Shown here piece after piece: positions 1 through 9,695 of a stretch of DNA of 64,000 nt (its first letter is position 1; each line of letters begins with the position of its first letter). The DNA is taken from contig JAHBZM010000001.1 in assembly GCA_019635435.1 (NCBI GenBank), positions 620,001-684,000 on the forward strand. The letters are read 5' to 3'. Made by a program: the position numbers and the translations under genes. This DNA is from Ramlibacter sp. Lineage in GTDB: Bacteria > Pseudomonadota > Gammaproteobacteria > Burkholderiales > Burkholderiaceae_C. The notes under the pieces were generated by a model. The model had not been told where the DNA came from, ran no database searches, and saw only the letters and a list, made by a program, of their open reading frames with translations.

Positions 1-551
<551 letters not shown>

Positions 552-556
552 GCCGC

Positions 557-1066
557 ATGGCGTCGGGCGGGCCGCTGTCGTTCCAGGTCTCGCTCAAGGG
601 CCGCGCCCTGCGCCTGCTCAGTGCCCGTGAACACTCGCGCGCCGAGCTCGAACGCAAGCTGGCCGCCTTTGAGGAAACGCCCGGCCAGCTGGCCCGGGCG
701 CTCGACGAACTGCAGGCCAAGGGCTTCATCAGCGAGCAGCGCGTGGTCGAGTCGGTGGTCAACCGGCGGGCTGCCCGGGTCGGCGCCGCGCGCATCCGCC
801 ACGAGCTGCAGGGCAAGGGGCTGGCGCCCGAACTGGTTCAGCAGGCGCTGGACGATTTGCGCGGCACCGAACTGGCCCGCGCCGCCGGCGTCTGGCACAA
901 GAAGTTTGGCGAACCTGCGCGTGACGCCGCGCAGCGGGGCAAGCAGATGCGGTTTCTGGCGTCGCGCGGCTTCAGCGCCGAAGTCATTCACCGCGTGGTC
1001 TCGGGCGGCGCCGAACCCGATGAGTGCGGTGTTCCGTCCGGTTTTTCAGATCAAAATGGCCTGTAG
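557..1066 (+). CDS. recX: Recombination regulatory protein RecX
   Basis: RecX binds RecA filaments and limits their growth and ATPase activity. The 169-residue protein has the all-helical repeat pattern of the family: 'ALRLLSAREHSRAELERKL', then 'LQAKGFISEQRVVESVVNRRA' and 'RIRHELQGKGL', then a C-terminal 'KQMRFLASRGFSAEVIHRVV' repeat. ATG at 557 lies 5 bp after the recA stop, so the two genes are probably cotranscribed. The last ~15 residues (after 'VVSGGAEPDE') and the TAG stop at 1064-1066 come from a dispersed repeat (1051-1110). The tail is therefore probably not ancestral, and the ancestral stop may have been lost or displaced. Confidence 0.95.
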   Translation: MASGGPLSFQVSLKGRALRLLSAREHSRAELERKLAAFEETPGQLARALDELQAKGFISEQRVVESVVNRRAARVGAARIRHELQGKGLAPELVQQALDDLRGTELARAAGVWHKKFGEPARDAAQRGKQMRFLASRGFSAEVIHRVVSGGAEPDECGVPSGFSDQNGL

Positions 1067-1110
1067 TCCAGGCGGGGCGGCCACTCTTTGCTACTGAAAA
1101 TGTAGCAAAT
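1051..1110 (+). repeat. Dispersed ~60-bp repeat, copy 1
   Basis: Layout: 'TCAAAA' plus 'GGCCTGTAGTCCAGG', a spacer with 'GGCCAC', then a small inverted repeat GCTAC...GTAGC. The same layout recurs at 23899-23958, 28894-28953 (reverse), 31211-31270, 43438-43502 (reverse) and 58211-58275 (reverse). This copy supplies the recX stop codon and lies between the convergent recX and argC genes. No encoded protein or transposase is associated with it. Confidence 0.75.
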
Positions 1111-1124
1111 GGAAGGCGCTGCCG

Positions 1125-2036
1125 TCACAGCCCCAGCATCAGCCTGAGGTTTTGCACCGCGGCGCCGCTGGCACCCTTGCCCAGGTTGTCCAGCCGCGCC
1201 ACCAGAACCGCCTGGCGGAAGTCCTCGTTGGCGAACACCCGCAGTTCCATCTTGTTGGTGTCGTTGAGTGCCTCGGGCTCGATCTTGCCGTTGTCGGTGG
1301 CGGGTTCCACGCTCACCCATTCGCTGCCCGCGTAGTGCGCGGCCAGCGCATCGCGCAGCGCGGCGGCCTTGGGCTGGCCGGGCAGCAGGTCCAGGTGCAG
1401 GGGCAGTTGCACCAGCATGCCCTGCCTGAAGCTGCCCACGGCGGGAATGAAGATCGGCCGCCGGGTCAGGCCGGTGTACTTGACGATTTCAGGCAGATGC
1501 TTGTGGGTCAGGCCCAGCGCATAGGTTTCATAGGCCGGGGCCTCGCCCTTCTCGTGGGCCTCGATCATGGTGCGTCCGCCGCCGGAGTAACCGCTGACCG
1601 CTGGCAGCGACAACGGGAAGTCCTTGGGGATCAGCCCGGCATCGACCAGCGGGCGGATCAGCGCGATGGCGCCCGTGGAATAGCAGCCCGGGTTGCTCAC
1701 CCGCGGCGCCGCGGCCACGGCGTCGCGCTGGCCGGCCGCCAGTTCAGGAAAGCCGAACACCCAGTTGGGCGCCGTGCGGTGGGCCGTGGACGCATCGATG
1801 AGCTTGGGCTGGCGGCCCGGCAGGGCGGCCACCATGGCCGCCGATTCGCGCGCCGCGTCGTCATGCAGGCACAGGATGACCAGGTCCACGCCCGCCATCA
1901 GGTCGCGCTTGGCGGCCGGGTCCTTGCGCTTGTCGGGCGCGATGCTGACCAGTTCGATGGCCGGCATCTTTTCGAGCCGCTCGCGAATCTGCAGGCCGGT
2001 GGTGCCGGCCTCGCCGTCGATGAAGACCTTGGGCAT
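1125..2036 (-). CDS. argC: N-acetyl-gamma-glutamyl-phosphate reductase (type 2 ArgC)
   Basis: Arginine biosynthesis step 3: NADPH-dependent reduction of N-acetylglutamyl phosphate to the semialdehyde, in the cytoplasm. The 303-residue length fits the short (type 2) ArgC form rather than the ~340-residue type 1. The N-terminal Rossmann region starts 'MPKVFIDGEAGTTGLQIRERL'. The catalytic cysteine lies in 'SNPGCYSTGAI', and 'SGYSGGGRTMIE' and 'LTHKHLPEI' are family motifs. It faces sucC across a 159-bp divergent region, so the two probably have separate promoters there. No other arginine gene is in the window. Confidence 0.96.
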   Translation of the reverse strand: MPKVFIDGEAGTTGLQIRERLEKMPAIELVSIAPDKRKDPAAKRDLMAGVDLVILCLHDDAARESAAMVAALPGRQPKLIDASTAHRTAPNWVFGFPELAAGQRDAVAAAPRVSNPGCYSTGAIALIRPLVDAGLIPKDFPLSLPAVSGYSGGGRTMIEAHEKGEAPAYETYALGLTHKHLPEIVKYTGLTRRPIFIPAVGSFRQGMLVQLPLHLDLLPGQPKAAALRDALAAHYAGSEWVSVEPATDNGKIEPEALNDTNKMELRVFANEDFRQAVLVARLDNLGKGASGAAVQNLRLMLGL

Positions 2037-2195
2037 TTTTCTGTCCTGTCAGAAGGTCTGGCGCGGCCTTCGGCCACGCTCAGGTTTGGTGCATTGCAGC
2101 ATGATACAGTTGATGGCTGCTCCGTGCAGCGCCTGCTTCGCAGGCCCCAGGCCCTCTTTTCGGGCACCAAACCATCCATTCCTGAGAGAGACCTC

Positions 2196-3362
<1,167 letters not shown>

Positions 3363-3373
3363 GGAACACCGCC

Positions 3374-4267
3374 ATGTCGATCTACATCAACAAAGACACC
3401 AAAGTCATCACCCAGGGCATCACCGGCAAGACCGGCCAGTTCCACACGGAAAAGTGCCAGGAATACGCCAACGGCAAGAACTGCTTCGTGGCCGGTGTGA
3501 ACCCCAAGAAGGCCGGCGAGTCGATCTTCAACATCCCGATCTACGCGTCCGTCAAGGAAGCGGCAAGCCAGACCGGTGCCACCGTGAGCGTGATCTACGT
3601 GCCGCCCGCCGGCGCCGCCGCCGCTATCTGGGAAGCTGTCGAAGCCGACCTGGACCTGGCGATCTGCATCACCGAGGGCATCCCCGTGCGCGACATGCTG
3701 GAAGTGCGCAACAGGATGAAGGCCAAGGAAGCCGCCGGCGGCAAGAAGACCCTGCTGCTGGGCCCGAACTGCCCCGGCCTGATCACGCCCGATGAAATCA
3801 AGATCGGCATCATGCCCGGCCACATTCACCGCAAGGGCCGCATCGGCGTGGTCAGCCGCTCCGGCACGCTGACCTACGAAGCCGTGGCCCAGCTCACCGA
3901 AATCGGCCTGGGCCAGTCCAGCGCCGTGGGCATCGGCGGCGACCCGATCAACGGCCTGAAGCACATCGACGTGATGAAGGCCTTCAACGACGACCCCGAC
4001 ACCGACGCCGTGATCATGATCGGCGAAATCGGCGGCCCGGACGAGGCGGACGCCGCCCGCTGGTGCAAGGCCAACATGAAAAAGCCCATCGTCGGTTTCA
4101 TCGCCGGTGTGACGGCCCCTCCGGGCAAGCGCATGGGCCATGCCGGCGCGCTGATTTCCGGCGGCGCCGACACGGCCGACGCCAAGCTGGCGGTGATGGA
4201 GGAGTGCGGCTTCAAGGTCACGCGCAACCCGTCCGAGATGGCCAAGCTGCTCAAGGCCCTGCTGTAA
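3374..4267 (+). CDS. sucD: Succinyl-CoA synthetase alpha subunit
   Basis: Partner of SucC. It carries the CoA-binding Rossmann fold and the phosphohistidine. The 297 residues begin 'MSIYINKDTKVITQGITGKTGQFH', with the nucleotide/CoA-binding 'GITGKTG' loop, 'LLGPNCPG' and 'GRIGVVSRSGTLTYEA'. The catalytic histidine lies in 'KRMGHAGALISGG' near residue 255. It is preceded by 'AAGGAACACCGCC' and lies 11 bp after sucC, so it is co-translated in a two-gene operon. A strong hairpin follows at 4326-4363. Confidence 0.98.
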   Translation: MSIYINKDTKVITQGITGKTGQFHTEKCQEYANGKNCFVAGVNPKKAGESIFNIPIYASVKEAASQTGATVSVIYVPPAGAAAAIWEAVEADLDLAICITEGIPVRDMLEVRNRMKAKEAAGGKKTLLLGPNCPGLITPDEIKIGIMPGHIHRKGRIGVVSRSGTLTYEAVAQLTEIGLGQSSAVGIGGDPINGLKHIDVMKAFNDDPDTDAVIMIGEIGGPDEADAARWCKANMKKPIVGFIAGVTAPPGKRMGHAGALISGGADTADAKLAVMEECGFKVTRNPSEMAKLLKALL

Positions 4268-4325
4268 GCAGAACTACGAACGGCGTGGGCGGCTGGCGCC
4301 CACTAAACTGTGGCTCCATAAAAAG

Positions 4326-4363
4326 AGAGAGCGCCCCGGAACGGATGTTCGGGGGCGCTCTCT
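4326..4363 (+). terminator. Hairpin terminator after sucCD
   Basis: A perfect 12-bp stem, AGAGAGCGCCCC (4326-4337) with GGGGCGCTCTCT (4352-4363), closes a 14-nt loop. The 3' side continues TTCATTCATAA, so the U-tract is weak. It sits 58 bp after sucD and 25 bp before the terC-family start, so it could end sucCD transcription or reduce readthrough into terC. It does not show the conserved yybP-ykoY features found upstream of the second TerC gene. Confidence 0.6.
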
Positions 4364-4387
4364 TCATTCATAACACCGGAGCAACCC

Positions 4388-5065
4388 ATGGACATGCTGC
4401 AGGGCGCGGAATTCTGGATCGGCCTCGTCAAGATCATCTGGATCAACATCATCCTGTCGGGTGACAACGCGGTGGTGATTGCGCTGGCGGCCCGCTCGCT
4501 GCCGCCGCACCAGCAGCGCAAGGCGATCTTCTTCGGCTCCGGTGCCGCCGTGGTGCTGCGGATCATCCTGACGGTGGTGGCGGCCAAGCTGCTCGCGCTG
4601 TCCTATCTGCAGATCGTTGGTGGCCTGCTGCTGCTGTGGATTGGGGTGCAGCTGCTGGGTGACGAAGAAGGCGATGAGGGCGATGCCAGGGAGCATGGCA
4701 ACCTGTTCGCGGCGGTTCGCACCATCCTGATTGCCGACCTGGTCATGAGCCTTGACAACGTGATCGCGGTGGCCGCGGCCGCCAAGGGCAGCATGGTGTT
4801 GCTGATCCTGGGGCTGGCCATCAGCATCCCGCTGGTGGTCTTTGGCAGCACGCTGATGATCAAGCTCATGGAGCGCTTCCCGATCATTGTCATGCTGGGC
4901 GCGGCCCTGATCGGCTGGGTGGGCGGCGAAACCATCGTGAGCGACAACGTGCTCAAGGACCTCGTTGCGGGCAACCCCTGGGTGCACTATGCAGGCGCTG
5001 CCATGGGGGCGGCCCTGGTCATCGTGATCGGCAAGGCGCTCCAGCAACGCGGCAAAAAGGCATAG
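4388..5065 (+). CDS. TerC-family integral membrane protein (YjbE type)
   Basis: Polytopic inner-membrane protein of the TerC/Alx family. Members are linked to tellurite resistance and manganese export. The 225 residues form about seven hydrophobic segments. The two signature acidic membrane motifs are present: 'IILSGDNAVVIALAARSLP' near residue 20 and 'LIADLVMSLDNVIAVAAAA' near residue 115. The loop 'LGDEEGDEGDAREHG' is strongly acidic. A second TerC paralogue lies at 22866-23570 behind a manganese riboswitch; this copy has no recognisable riboswitch. The substrate cannot be told from sequence. Confidence 0.88.
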   Translation: MDMLQGAEFWIGLVKIIWINIILSGDNAVVIALAARSLPPHQQRKAIFFGSGAAVVLRIILTVVAAKLLALSYLQIVGGLLLLWIGVQLLGDEEGDEGDAREHGNLFAAVRTILIADLVMSLDNVIAVAAAAKGSMVLLILGLAISIPLVVFGSTLMIKLMERFPIIVMLGAALIGWVGGETIVSDNVLKDLVAGNPWVHYAGAAMGAALVIVIGKALQQRGKKA

Positions 5066-5278
5066 CCGCTGGGGCCCGCGCAGAAGGCGTCCGGAGGGCG
5101 CTGAATGCCGCATATTTGCAACAAAACGTAGTACCCCCGTGACAAAGTGCCTTGTCCGGCACAGGTCCGTCTGTTACCTTCGACACTCGAGGTGTTCCGC
5201 CTCCGGCCTCTGAGGTCCGGGGAGACAGGTCGCCATAAAAAGGGACGGCGTGATCTGCGAACTGAAAAGGGGCGGGAT

Positions 5279-8137
5279 GTGAGCAAATCTTCATCGGCAA
5301 AACGCAGTCAGTTCTGGCGCACGGACTGGTTTGTCGGCGTTCTGGTCGTGATGGCGGTGGTTGTCCTCCACCAGGCCACGGATTTCATTGGCACCCTGGA
5401 GCGCCGCTTCTACGACGTGGCCAGCACCAGCACCTCACGCCAGCCCTCGGACCGGATTGCCGTCATCGCCATCGATGACCAGAGTATTGCCAACATCGGG
5501 CGCTGGCCCTGGCCGCGCGACGTGCATGCCCAGTTGATCGACATGCTTGCCGCCGCCAAGGCCAAGACCATCGTCCACACGGCCTTTTTCTTCGAGCCGC
5601 AGACCGACCGGGGACTGGTTTTCATCCGCAAGATGAAAGAGGCGCTGGGGCCGGCCGCCGACCCTGCGGCCGGCGCAGGTGGCGTGGTGGAGCAATTGGG
5701 CAAGGTGATTGCCGAGGCCGAGCAGGCGCTGGATACGGACGCCAAGCTGGCCACCAGCATGAGCAAGGCCGGCAACGTCCTGGTGCCGTCGGTCTTCTTT
5801 CTCGGGGAGCCTCAGGGCCGGCCCGACCGGCCGCTGCCGCCTTACGCGCTGAAGAGCGCGGTCGATGAGAACAGCGGATTCTCGGTGCCCGCCATCAAGG
5901 GCCAGCAACCGATCGAGATCATCGGGAACGCGGCGTCAGGCATCGGGCACCTGAACCAGATCAACGACGTGGACGGGGCCATCCGCGAAGAGCCCCTGCT
6001 GGTCAACTACTACGGCAAGGCCGTGCCTTCCATGGCCCTGCTGGCGGCCGCGCAGAGTCTGAACCTGGGGCCTTCCGACATCAAGCTGAACGTGGGCGAG
6101 TCGGTGCAGATCGGCAAGCTGCGGGTCAAGACCGACGAGTCCGCGCGCATGCTGCCCCAGTTCTACAAGGCGCGGGACGGCAAACCCGCGTTCGCCGTGG
6201 ATTCGTTCTATGACGTGATCAGCGGCAAGATCCCGGCATCCAAGTACGCCGACAAGATCGTGGTCATTGGCGCCACCGCCAATGGCGTGGGCAGCCTGTT
6301 CACCACGCCCGCGGCCACCGGCATGAGCCCTGCCGAGGTCATTGCCCACATCACGTCCAGCATCCTTGGCGAGCATTTCATTGTGCAGCCGGGCTGGGGC
6401 GTCTGGGCGGCTTTTGCCGTGTTCCTGCTGGTGGCGGCCTACCTGATCGCCGCGCTGCCCCGGCTGTCGGCTGGCAAGGCCGCCATCGTCACCGCGGTGG
6501 TCTTTGTGACCCTGATGGGCGCCGAGTTTGGCCTGCTGGCGGGATCCTCCCTCTGGTTGAAGCTGGTGTTCCCGGCCACGCTGCTGGTGATTGGGCATCT
6601 GGCGCTGACCACCAAGCGTTTCCTCATGACCGAGGCCGGCAAGCTCAAGTCGGACGAGGAGTCGGCCGAAACCAACCGCATGATGGGCCTGGCGCTGCAG
6701 GGGCAGGGTCAGCTCGACATGGCCTTTGACCGCTTCCGCCGCGTGCCGATGAGCGACGCGGTCATGGACAACATGTACAACCTGGCGCTGGACTTCGAGC
6801 GCAAGCGCCAGTTCAACAAGGCGCAGGCGGTTTACGAGCACATGGCGGCCTGGAACAAGGACTACAAGGATCTTCAGTCCAAGCTCAACCGGGCCAAGAA
6901 CCTCTCCGAGACCGTGATCCTGGGGGGCGGCGGCGCCCATCCGGGGGGCACCATGCTGCTGGACGGTGGCGCGGTCGAAAAGCCCATGCTCGGGCGCTAC
7001 CAGGTGGAGAAGGAACTCGGCAAGGGTGCCATGGGTGTGGTTTACCTCGGCAAGGACCCCAAGATCGGGCGCGTGGTGGCCATCAAGACCATGGCGCTGA
7101 GCCAGGAATTCGAAGGCGAAGAACTCACCGATGCGCGCGAGCGCTTCTTCCGCGAGGCGGAAACCGCCGGGCGTCTGCAGCACCAGAACATCGTCACCAT
7201 CTTCGACGCGGGCGAAGAACATGACCTGGCCTACATCGCCATGGAGTTCCTCAAGGGCAAGGACCTGGTGGATTTCTGCCGGGACGGCCATCTGCTGCCG
7301 GTGCCCAAGGTGCTGTCCATCGTGGCCCGGGTGGCCGAGGCTCTGGCCTACGCGCACAAGCAGAACGTGGTGCACCGGGACATCAAGCCAGCCAACATCA
7401 TGTACGAGCTGGAGAGCGACACGGTCAAGGTCACGGACTTCGGCATTGCCCGGATCACCGACTCGAGCAAGACCAAGACGGGTCTGGTCCTCGGCACCCC
7501 GAGCTTCATGTCGCCGGAGCAGATTGCGGGCAAGAAGGTTGACGGCCGCTCGGACCTGTATTCCCTGGGGGTGATGCTGTTCCAGATGCTCGCCGGGGTG
7601 TTGCCGTTCCGTGGCGATTCGATGGCCGAGCTGATGTACAAGATTGCCAACGAGGAAGCACCGGACATCCGGATCATCCGCAAGGATCTGCCGGAGCGTC
7701 TGGCGCAAATCGTGGCGCTGTCGGTCGCCAAGCGCCCCGAGGCGCGCTATCAGGATGGTGACCAGTTTGCGGCGGACCTGCGCGGCGTGATGGGCGGAGC
7801 GGTCGCCGCTGCCATGCCGGCACCGGCGGGCGCCCCGCAGGACGGCGCGTCCGCCGCTGCGGGTGCCGAAAAAACCGTGGCTTTCAAGGCCCCGGAACCG
7901 ACGCCTGGCGATGCCCAGGCCGACAAGACCCAGGTGCTTGCGGCGAAGACCGGCGGTGATTTTGATGCCACGGTCGTTGCGGGCAGCGTTACAGCCAGCC
8001 CGTCACCCGGCTATGATGCGACCCAGAAAATGGACGCCGGTGCCGCCGACCCTTTTGCCAAGACCGCTGTCATCAGCAGGGCAGACGCTGCGAGCCCGAA
8101 ACCAGGGGCCGGTGGTACCACCGATCCGGAGACCTAA
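5279..8137 (+). CDS. CHASE2-domain serine/threonine protein kinase
   Basis: Membrane-bound Hanks-type kinase with an extracytoplasmic sensor. GTG 5279 is the likely start (952 aa), with 'AAAAGGGGCGGG' just upstream and a signal-anchor helix (~15-35) right after it; a frame open from 5147 adds an unlikely Arg-rich leader. In order: TM1; CHASE2 domain (~45-350, with 'IAVIAIDDQSIANIGRWPWPR'); a cluster of membrane helices (~360-450); a linker with TPR-like helices (~455-560); and the kinase domain from ~570. Kinase residues are complete: G-loop GKGAMG, VAIK Lys~603, HRDIKPAN Asp~701, DFG Asp~720, 'GTPSFMSPEQ'. The C-terminal ~130 residues are Ala/Pro/Thr-rich with 'KTVAFKA', 'KTQVL', 'DATVV' and 'KTAVI', which look like phosphothreonine sites for FHA binding. 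PP2C and FHA genes follow. Confidence 0.93.
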   Translation: MSKSSSAKRSQFWRTDWFVGVLVVMAVVVLHQATDFIGTLERRFYDVASTSTSRQPSDRIAVIAIDDQSIANIGRWPWPRDVHAQLIDMLAAAKAKTIVHTAFFFEPQTDRGLVFIRKMKEALGPAADPAAGAGGVVEQLGKVIAEAEQALDTDAKLATSMSKAGNVLVPSVFFLGEPQGRPDRPLPPYALKSAVDENSGFSVPAIKGQQPIEIIGNAASGIGHLNQINDVDGAIREEPLLVNYYGKAVPSMALLAAAQSLNLGPSDIKLNVGESVQIGKLRVKTDESARMLPQFYKARDGKPAFAVDSFYDVISGKIPASKYADKIVVIGATANGVGSLFTTPAATGMSPAEVIAHITSSILGEHFIVQPGWGVWAAFAVFLLVAAYLIAALPRLSAGKAAIVTAVVFVTLMGAEFGLLAGSSLWLKLVFPATLLVIGHLALTTKRFLMTEAGKLKSDEESAETNRMMGLALQGQGQLDMAFDRFRRVPMSDAVMDNMYNLALDFERKRQFNKAQAVYEHMAAWNKDYKDLQSKLNRAKNLSETVILGGGGAHPGGTMLLDGGAVEKPMLGRYQVEKELGKGAMGVVYLGKDPKIGRVVAIKTMALSQEFEGEELTDARERFFREAETAGRLQHQNIVTIFDAGEEHDLAYIAMEFLKGKDLVDFCRDGHLLPVPKVLSIVARVAEALAYAHKQNVVHRDIKPANIMYELESDTVKVTDFGIARITDSSKTKTGLVLGTPSFMSPEQIAGKKVDGRSDLYSLGVMLFQMLAGVLPFRGDSMAELMYKIANEEAPDIRIIRKDLPERLAQIVALSVAKRPEARYQDGDQFAADLRGVMGGAVAAAMPAPAGAPQDGASAAAGAEKTVAFKAPEPTPGDAQADKTQVLAAKTGGDFDATVVAGSVTASPSPGYDATQKMDAGAADPFAKTAVISRADAASPKPGAGGTTDPET

Positions 8138-8150
8138 GCCTCAGGCACCT

Positions 8151-8936
8151 ATGAATTACGAGTTTTGCACGCGCACGGACCCGGGTCTCGCTCGCGAGAA
8201 CAATGAAGACTCCGTCACGTTTGACGAGCCGACCCGTCTGGGAGTGCTGGCCGATGGCATGGGTGGTTACAACGCAGGCGAAATCGCCAGCGGAATGGCC
8301 ACGGCATTCATCAAGTCGGAATTGGGCCGCTGGTTGTCCCAGGCAGGCCGCCATGCGAACTCCAAGGAAGTTCGCCGCGCCATGGAGATCTGTGTCGACA
8401 ATGCCAATCGCTCCATTTTCAATGCCGCCAACTCCAACCCCCAGTACAGTGGGATGGGTACCACGCTGGTGCTGGGCGTTTTCCAGGATTCACGCCTGAT
8501 GCTGGGCCACATCGGTGACTCGCGCTGCTATCGTCTGCGTGGCGATGAATTTGTCCAGATCACCAAGGACCACTCCTTGTTGCAGGAGCAGATGGATGCC
8601 GGCTTGATCACGCCCGAACAGGCCGCCACCTCGACCAACAAGAATCTGGTGACCCGGGCCCTGGGTGTGGAGGACGCCGTCCTGCTGGAGGTCAACGAAC
8701 ACCGCGTGGAGCCTGGCGATGTCTACCTGATGTGCTCGGATGGATTGTCGGATATGGTGGATAACGACGGCATCGCCCAAATCCTGGCCACCGAGGCGCC
8801 GTTGGACCAGAAGGTGGGCCAACTGATTGAGCTAGCCAATGCCAACGGGGGCCGTGACAATATCTCGGTCTTGTTGGCTCAGGCGCAAAGTGGGGCCAAA
8901 AAGCGCGGCTTGATTTCCAGATTGCTGGGAAAATAG
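8151..8936 (+). CDS. PP2C-family serine/threonine phosphatase (Stp1/PrpC type)
   Basis: Metal-dependent phosphatase expected to reverse the upstream kinase. ATG 8151 (261 residues) starts 13 bp after the kinase stop. Signature motifs are 'RTDPGLARENNEDSV' (Glu/Asn/Asp metal site), 'LGVLADGMGGYNAGEIAS' (DGMGG), 'GMGTTLVLGVF', 'LGHIGDSRCYRLR', 'ITKDHSLLQEQ' (DHS), 'YLMCSDGLSDMVDN' (SDGLSDMV) and 'GRDNISVLLAQ' (GRDNIS). All metal-binding aspartates are present, so it should be active. The C-terminus is short, with no membrane anchor. Confidence 0.95.
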   Translation: MNYEFCTRTDPGLARENNEDSVTFDEPTRLGVLADGMGGYNAGEIASGMATAFIKSELGRWLSQAGRHANSKEVRRAMEICVDNANRSIFNAANSNPQYSGMGTTLVLGVFQDSRLMLGHIGDSRCYRLRGDEFVQITKDHSLLQEQMDAGLITPEQAATSTNKNLVTRALGVEDAVLLEVNEHRVEPGDVYLMCSDGLSDMVDNDGIAQILATEAPLDQKVGQLIELANANGGRDNISVLLAQAQSGAKKRGLISRLLGK

Positions 8937-8984
8937 TCTTTGGTACTAATTTTCCGAAACAAGTTTTAAAAACAGGAGTCGACC

Positions 8985-9650
8985 ATGCCGAAAATGATCG
9001 TTTCGATCGACGGTGTTGTCATCAAGGAAGTTCAGTTGACGAAAGACCGCACGACGTTGGGTCGGCGGCCGTACAACGACATCGTGATCGATAACCTTGC
9101 GGTCAGTGGCGAGCACGCCGTACTTCAGATGATGGGCAATGAGGTCTACCTCGAAGACCTCAACAGCACCAACGGGACGTACGTCAACGGCAAGGCCGTG
9201 AAGAAGCAGCTGTTGCAGAACGGCGACACTGTGGAGATCGGCAAGTACAAGATCAAGTATGTCAACGAAGCGGCGAGCGCCGGATTCGAAAAGACCATGA
9301 TCATCAAGAGCGGTGGCGCCGGTCTGGCCGTGCCCGCGCCGGCCGCGGCTGCATCCGCGCCCGCAGCGGCCGTGGCAGACGGTGGGGGGCCCAATGGCAA
9401 CATCAAGGTCCTGTCGGGGGCGGCTGCCGGCCGCGAAGTCCCCTTGGTCAAGGTGGTGACGACCATCGGCAAACCCGGTGTGGCTGTGGCGGCGATTACC
9501 AAGCGGCAAAATGGCTTCGTGGTTGCCCATGTGGAAGGCGCCAACAAGCCGACGCTGAACGGCGCGCCGATTGGTGGCGAGCCTGTGCTGCTCAAAAACG
9601 GGGATTTGCTGGAATTGGCCGGAACGCAAATGCAGTTTGTCCAGGCCTGA
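8985..9650 (+). CDS. FHA-domain phosphothreonine-binding protein
   Basis: Adaptor predicted to bind phosphothreonine on the kinase or its substrates. The 221 residues have a clear N-terminal FHA domain (~22-90), with 'TTLGRRPYNDIVIDNLAVSGEHA' (binding Arg and Ser) and 'LEDLNSTNGTYVNG'. An Ala/Pro linker (~108-130) follows. A second, degenerate FHA-like half (~135-221) reads 'GREVPLVKVVTTIGKPG...NGFVVAHVEGANKPTLNGAPI...LKNGDLLELAG', lacking the Arg and the SxxH signature. ATG 8985 is preceded by 'ACAGGAGTCGACC', a good ribosome site. It lies between the phosphatase and the cyclase. Confidence 0.93.
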   Translation: MPKMIVSIDGVVIKEVQLTKDRTTLGRRPYNDIVIDNLAVSGEHAVLQMMGNEVYLEDLNSTNGTYVNGKAVKKQLLQNGDTVEIGKYKIKYVNEAASAGFEKTMIIKSGGAGLAVPAPAAAASAPAAAVADGGGPNGNIKVLSGAAAGREVPLVKVVTTIGKPGVAVAAITKRQNGFVVAHVEGANKPTLNGAPIGGEPVLLKNGDLLELAGTQMQFVQA

Positions 9651-9695
9651 GGCCGGTTTCCGCGCGAAACGAATTAACGGAGAGTTCGGGGCCTC

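Noticed and set aside
4268..4387. A riboswitch upstream of the first TerC gene
   Set aside because: Only a simple hairpin is present, with none of the GGGGAGTAG / GCAAGACC blocks of the yybP-ykoY class.
5147..5278. N-terminal extension of the CHASE2 kinase
   Set aside because: The extra 44 residues are Arg/Gly/Lys-rich without similarity to the family, and GTG 5279 has a better ribosome site and places the signal anchor at the N-terminus.
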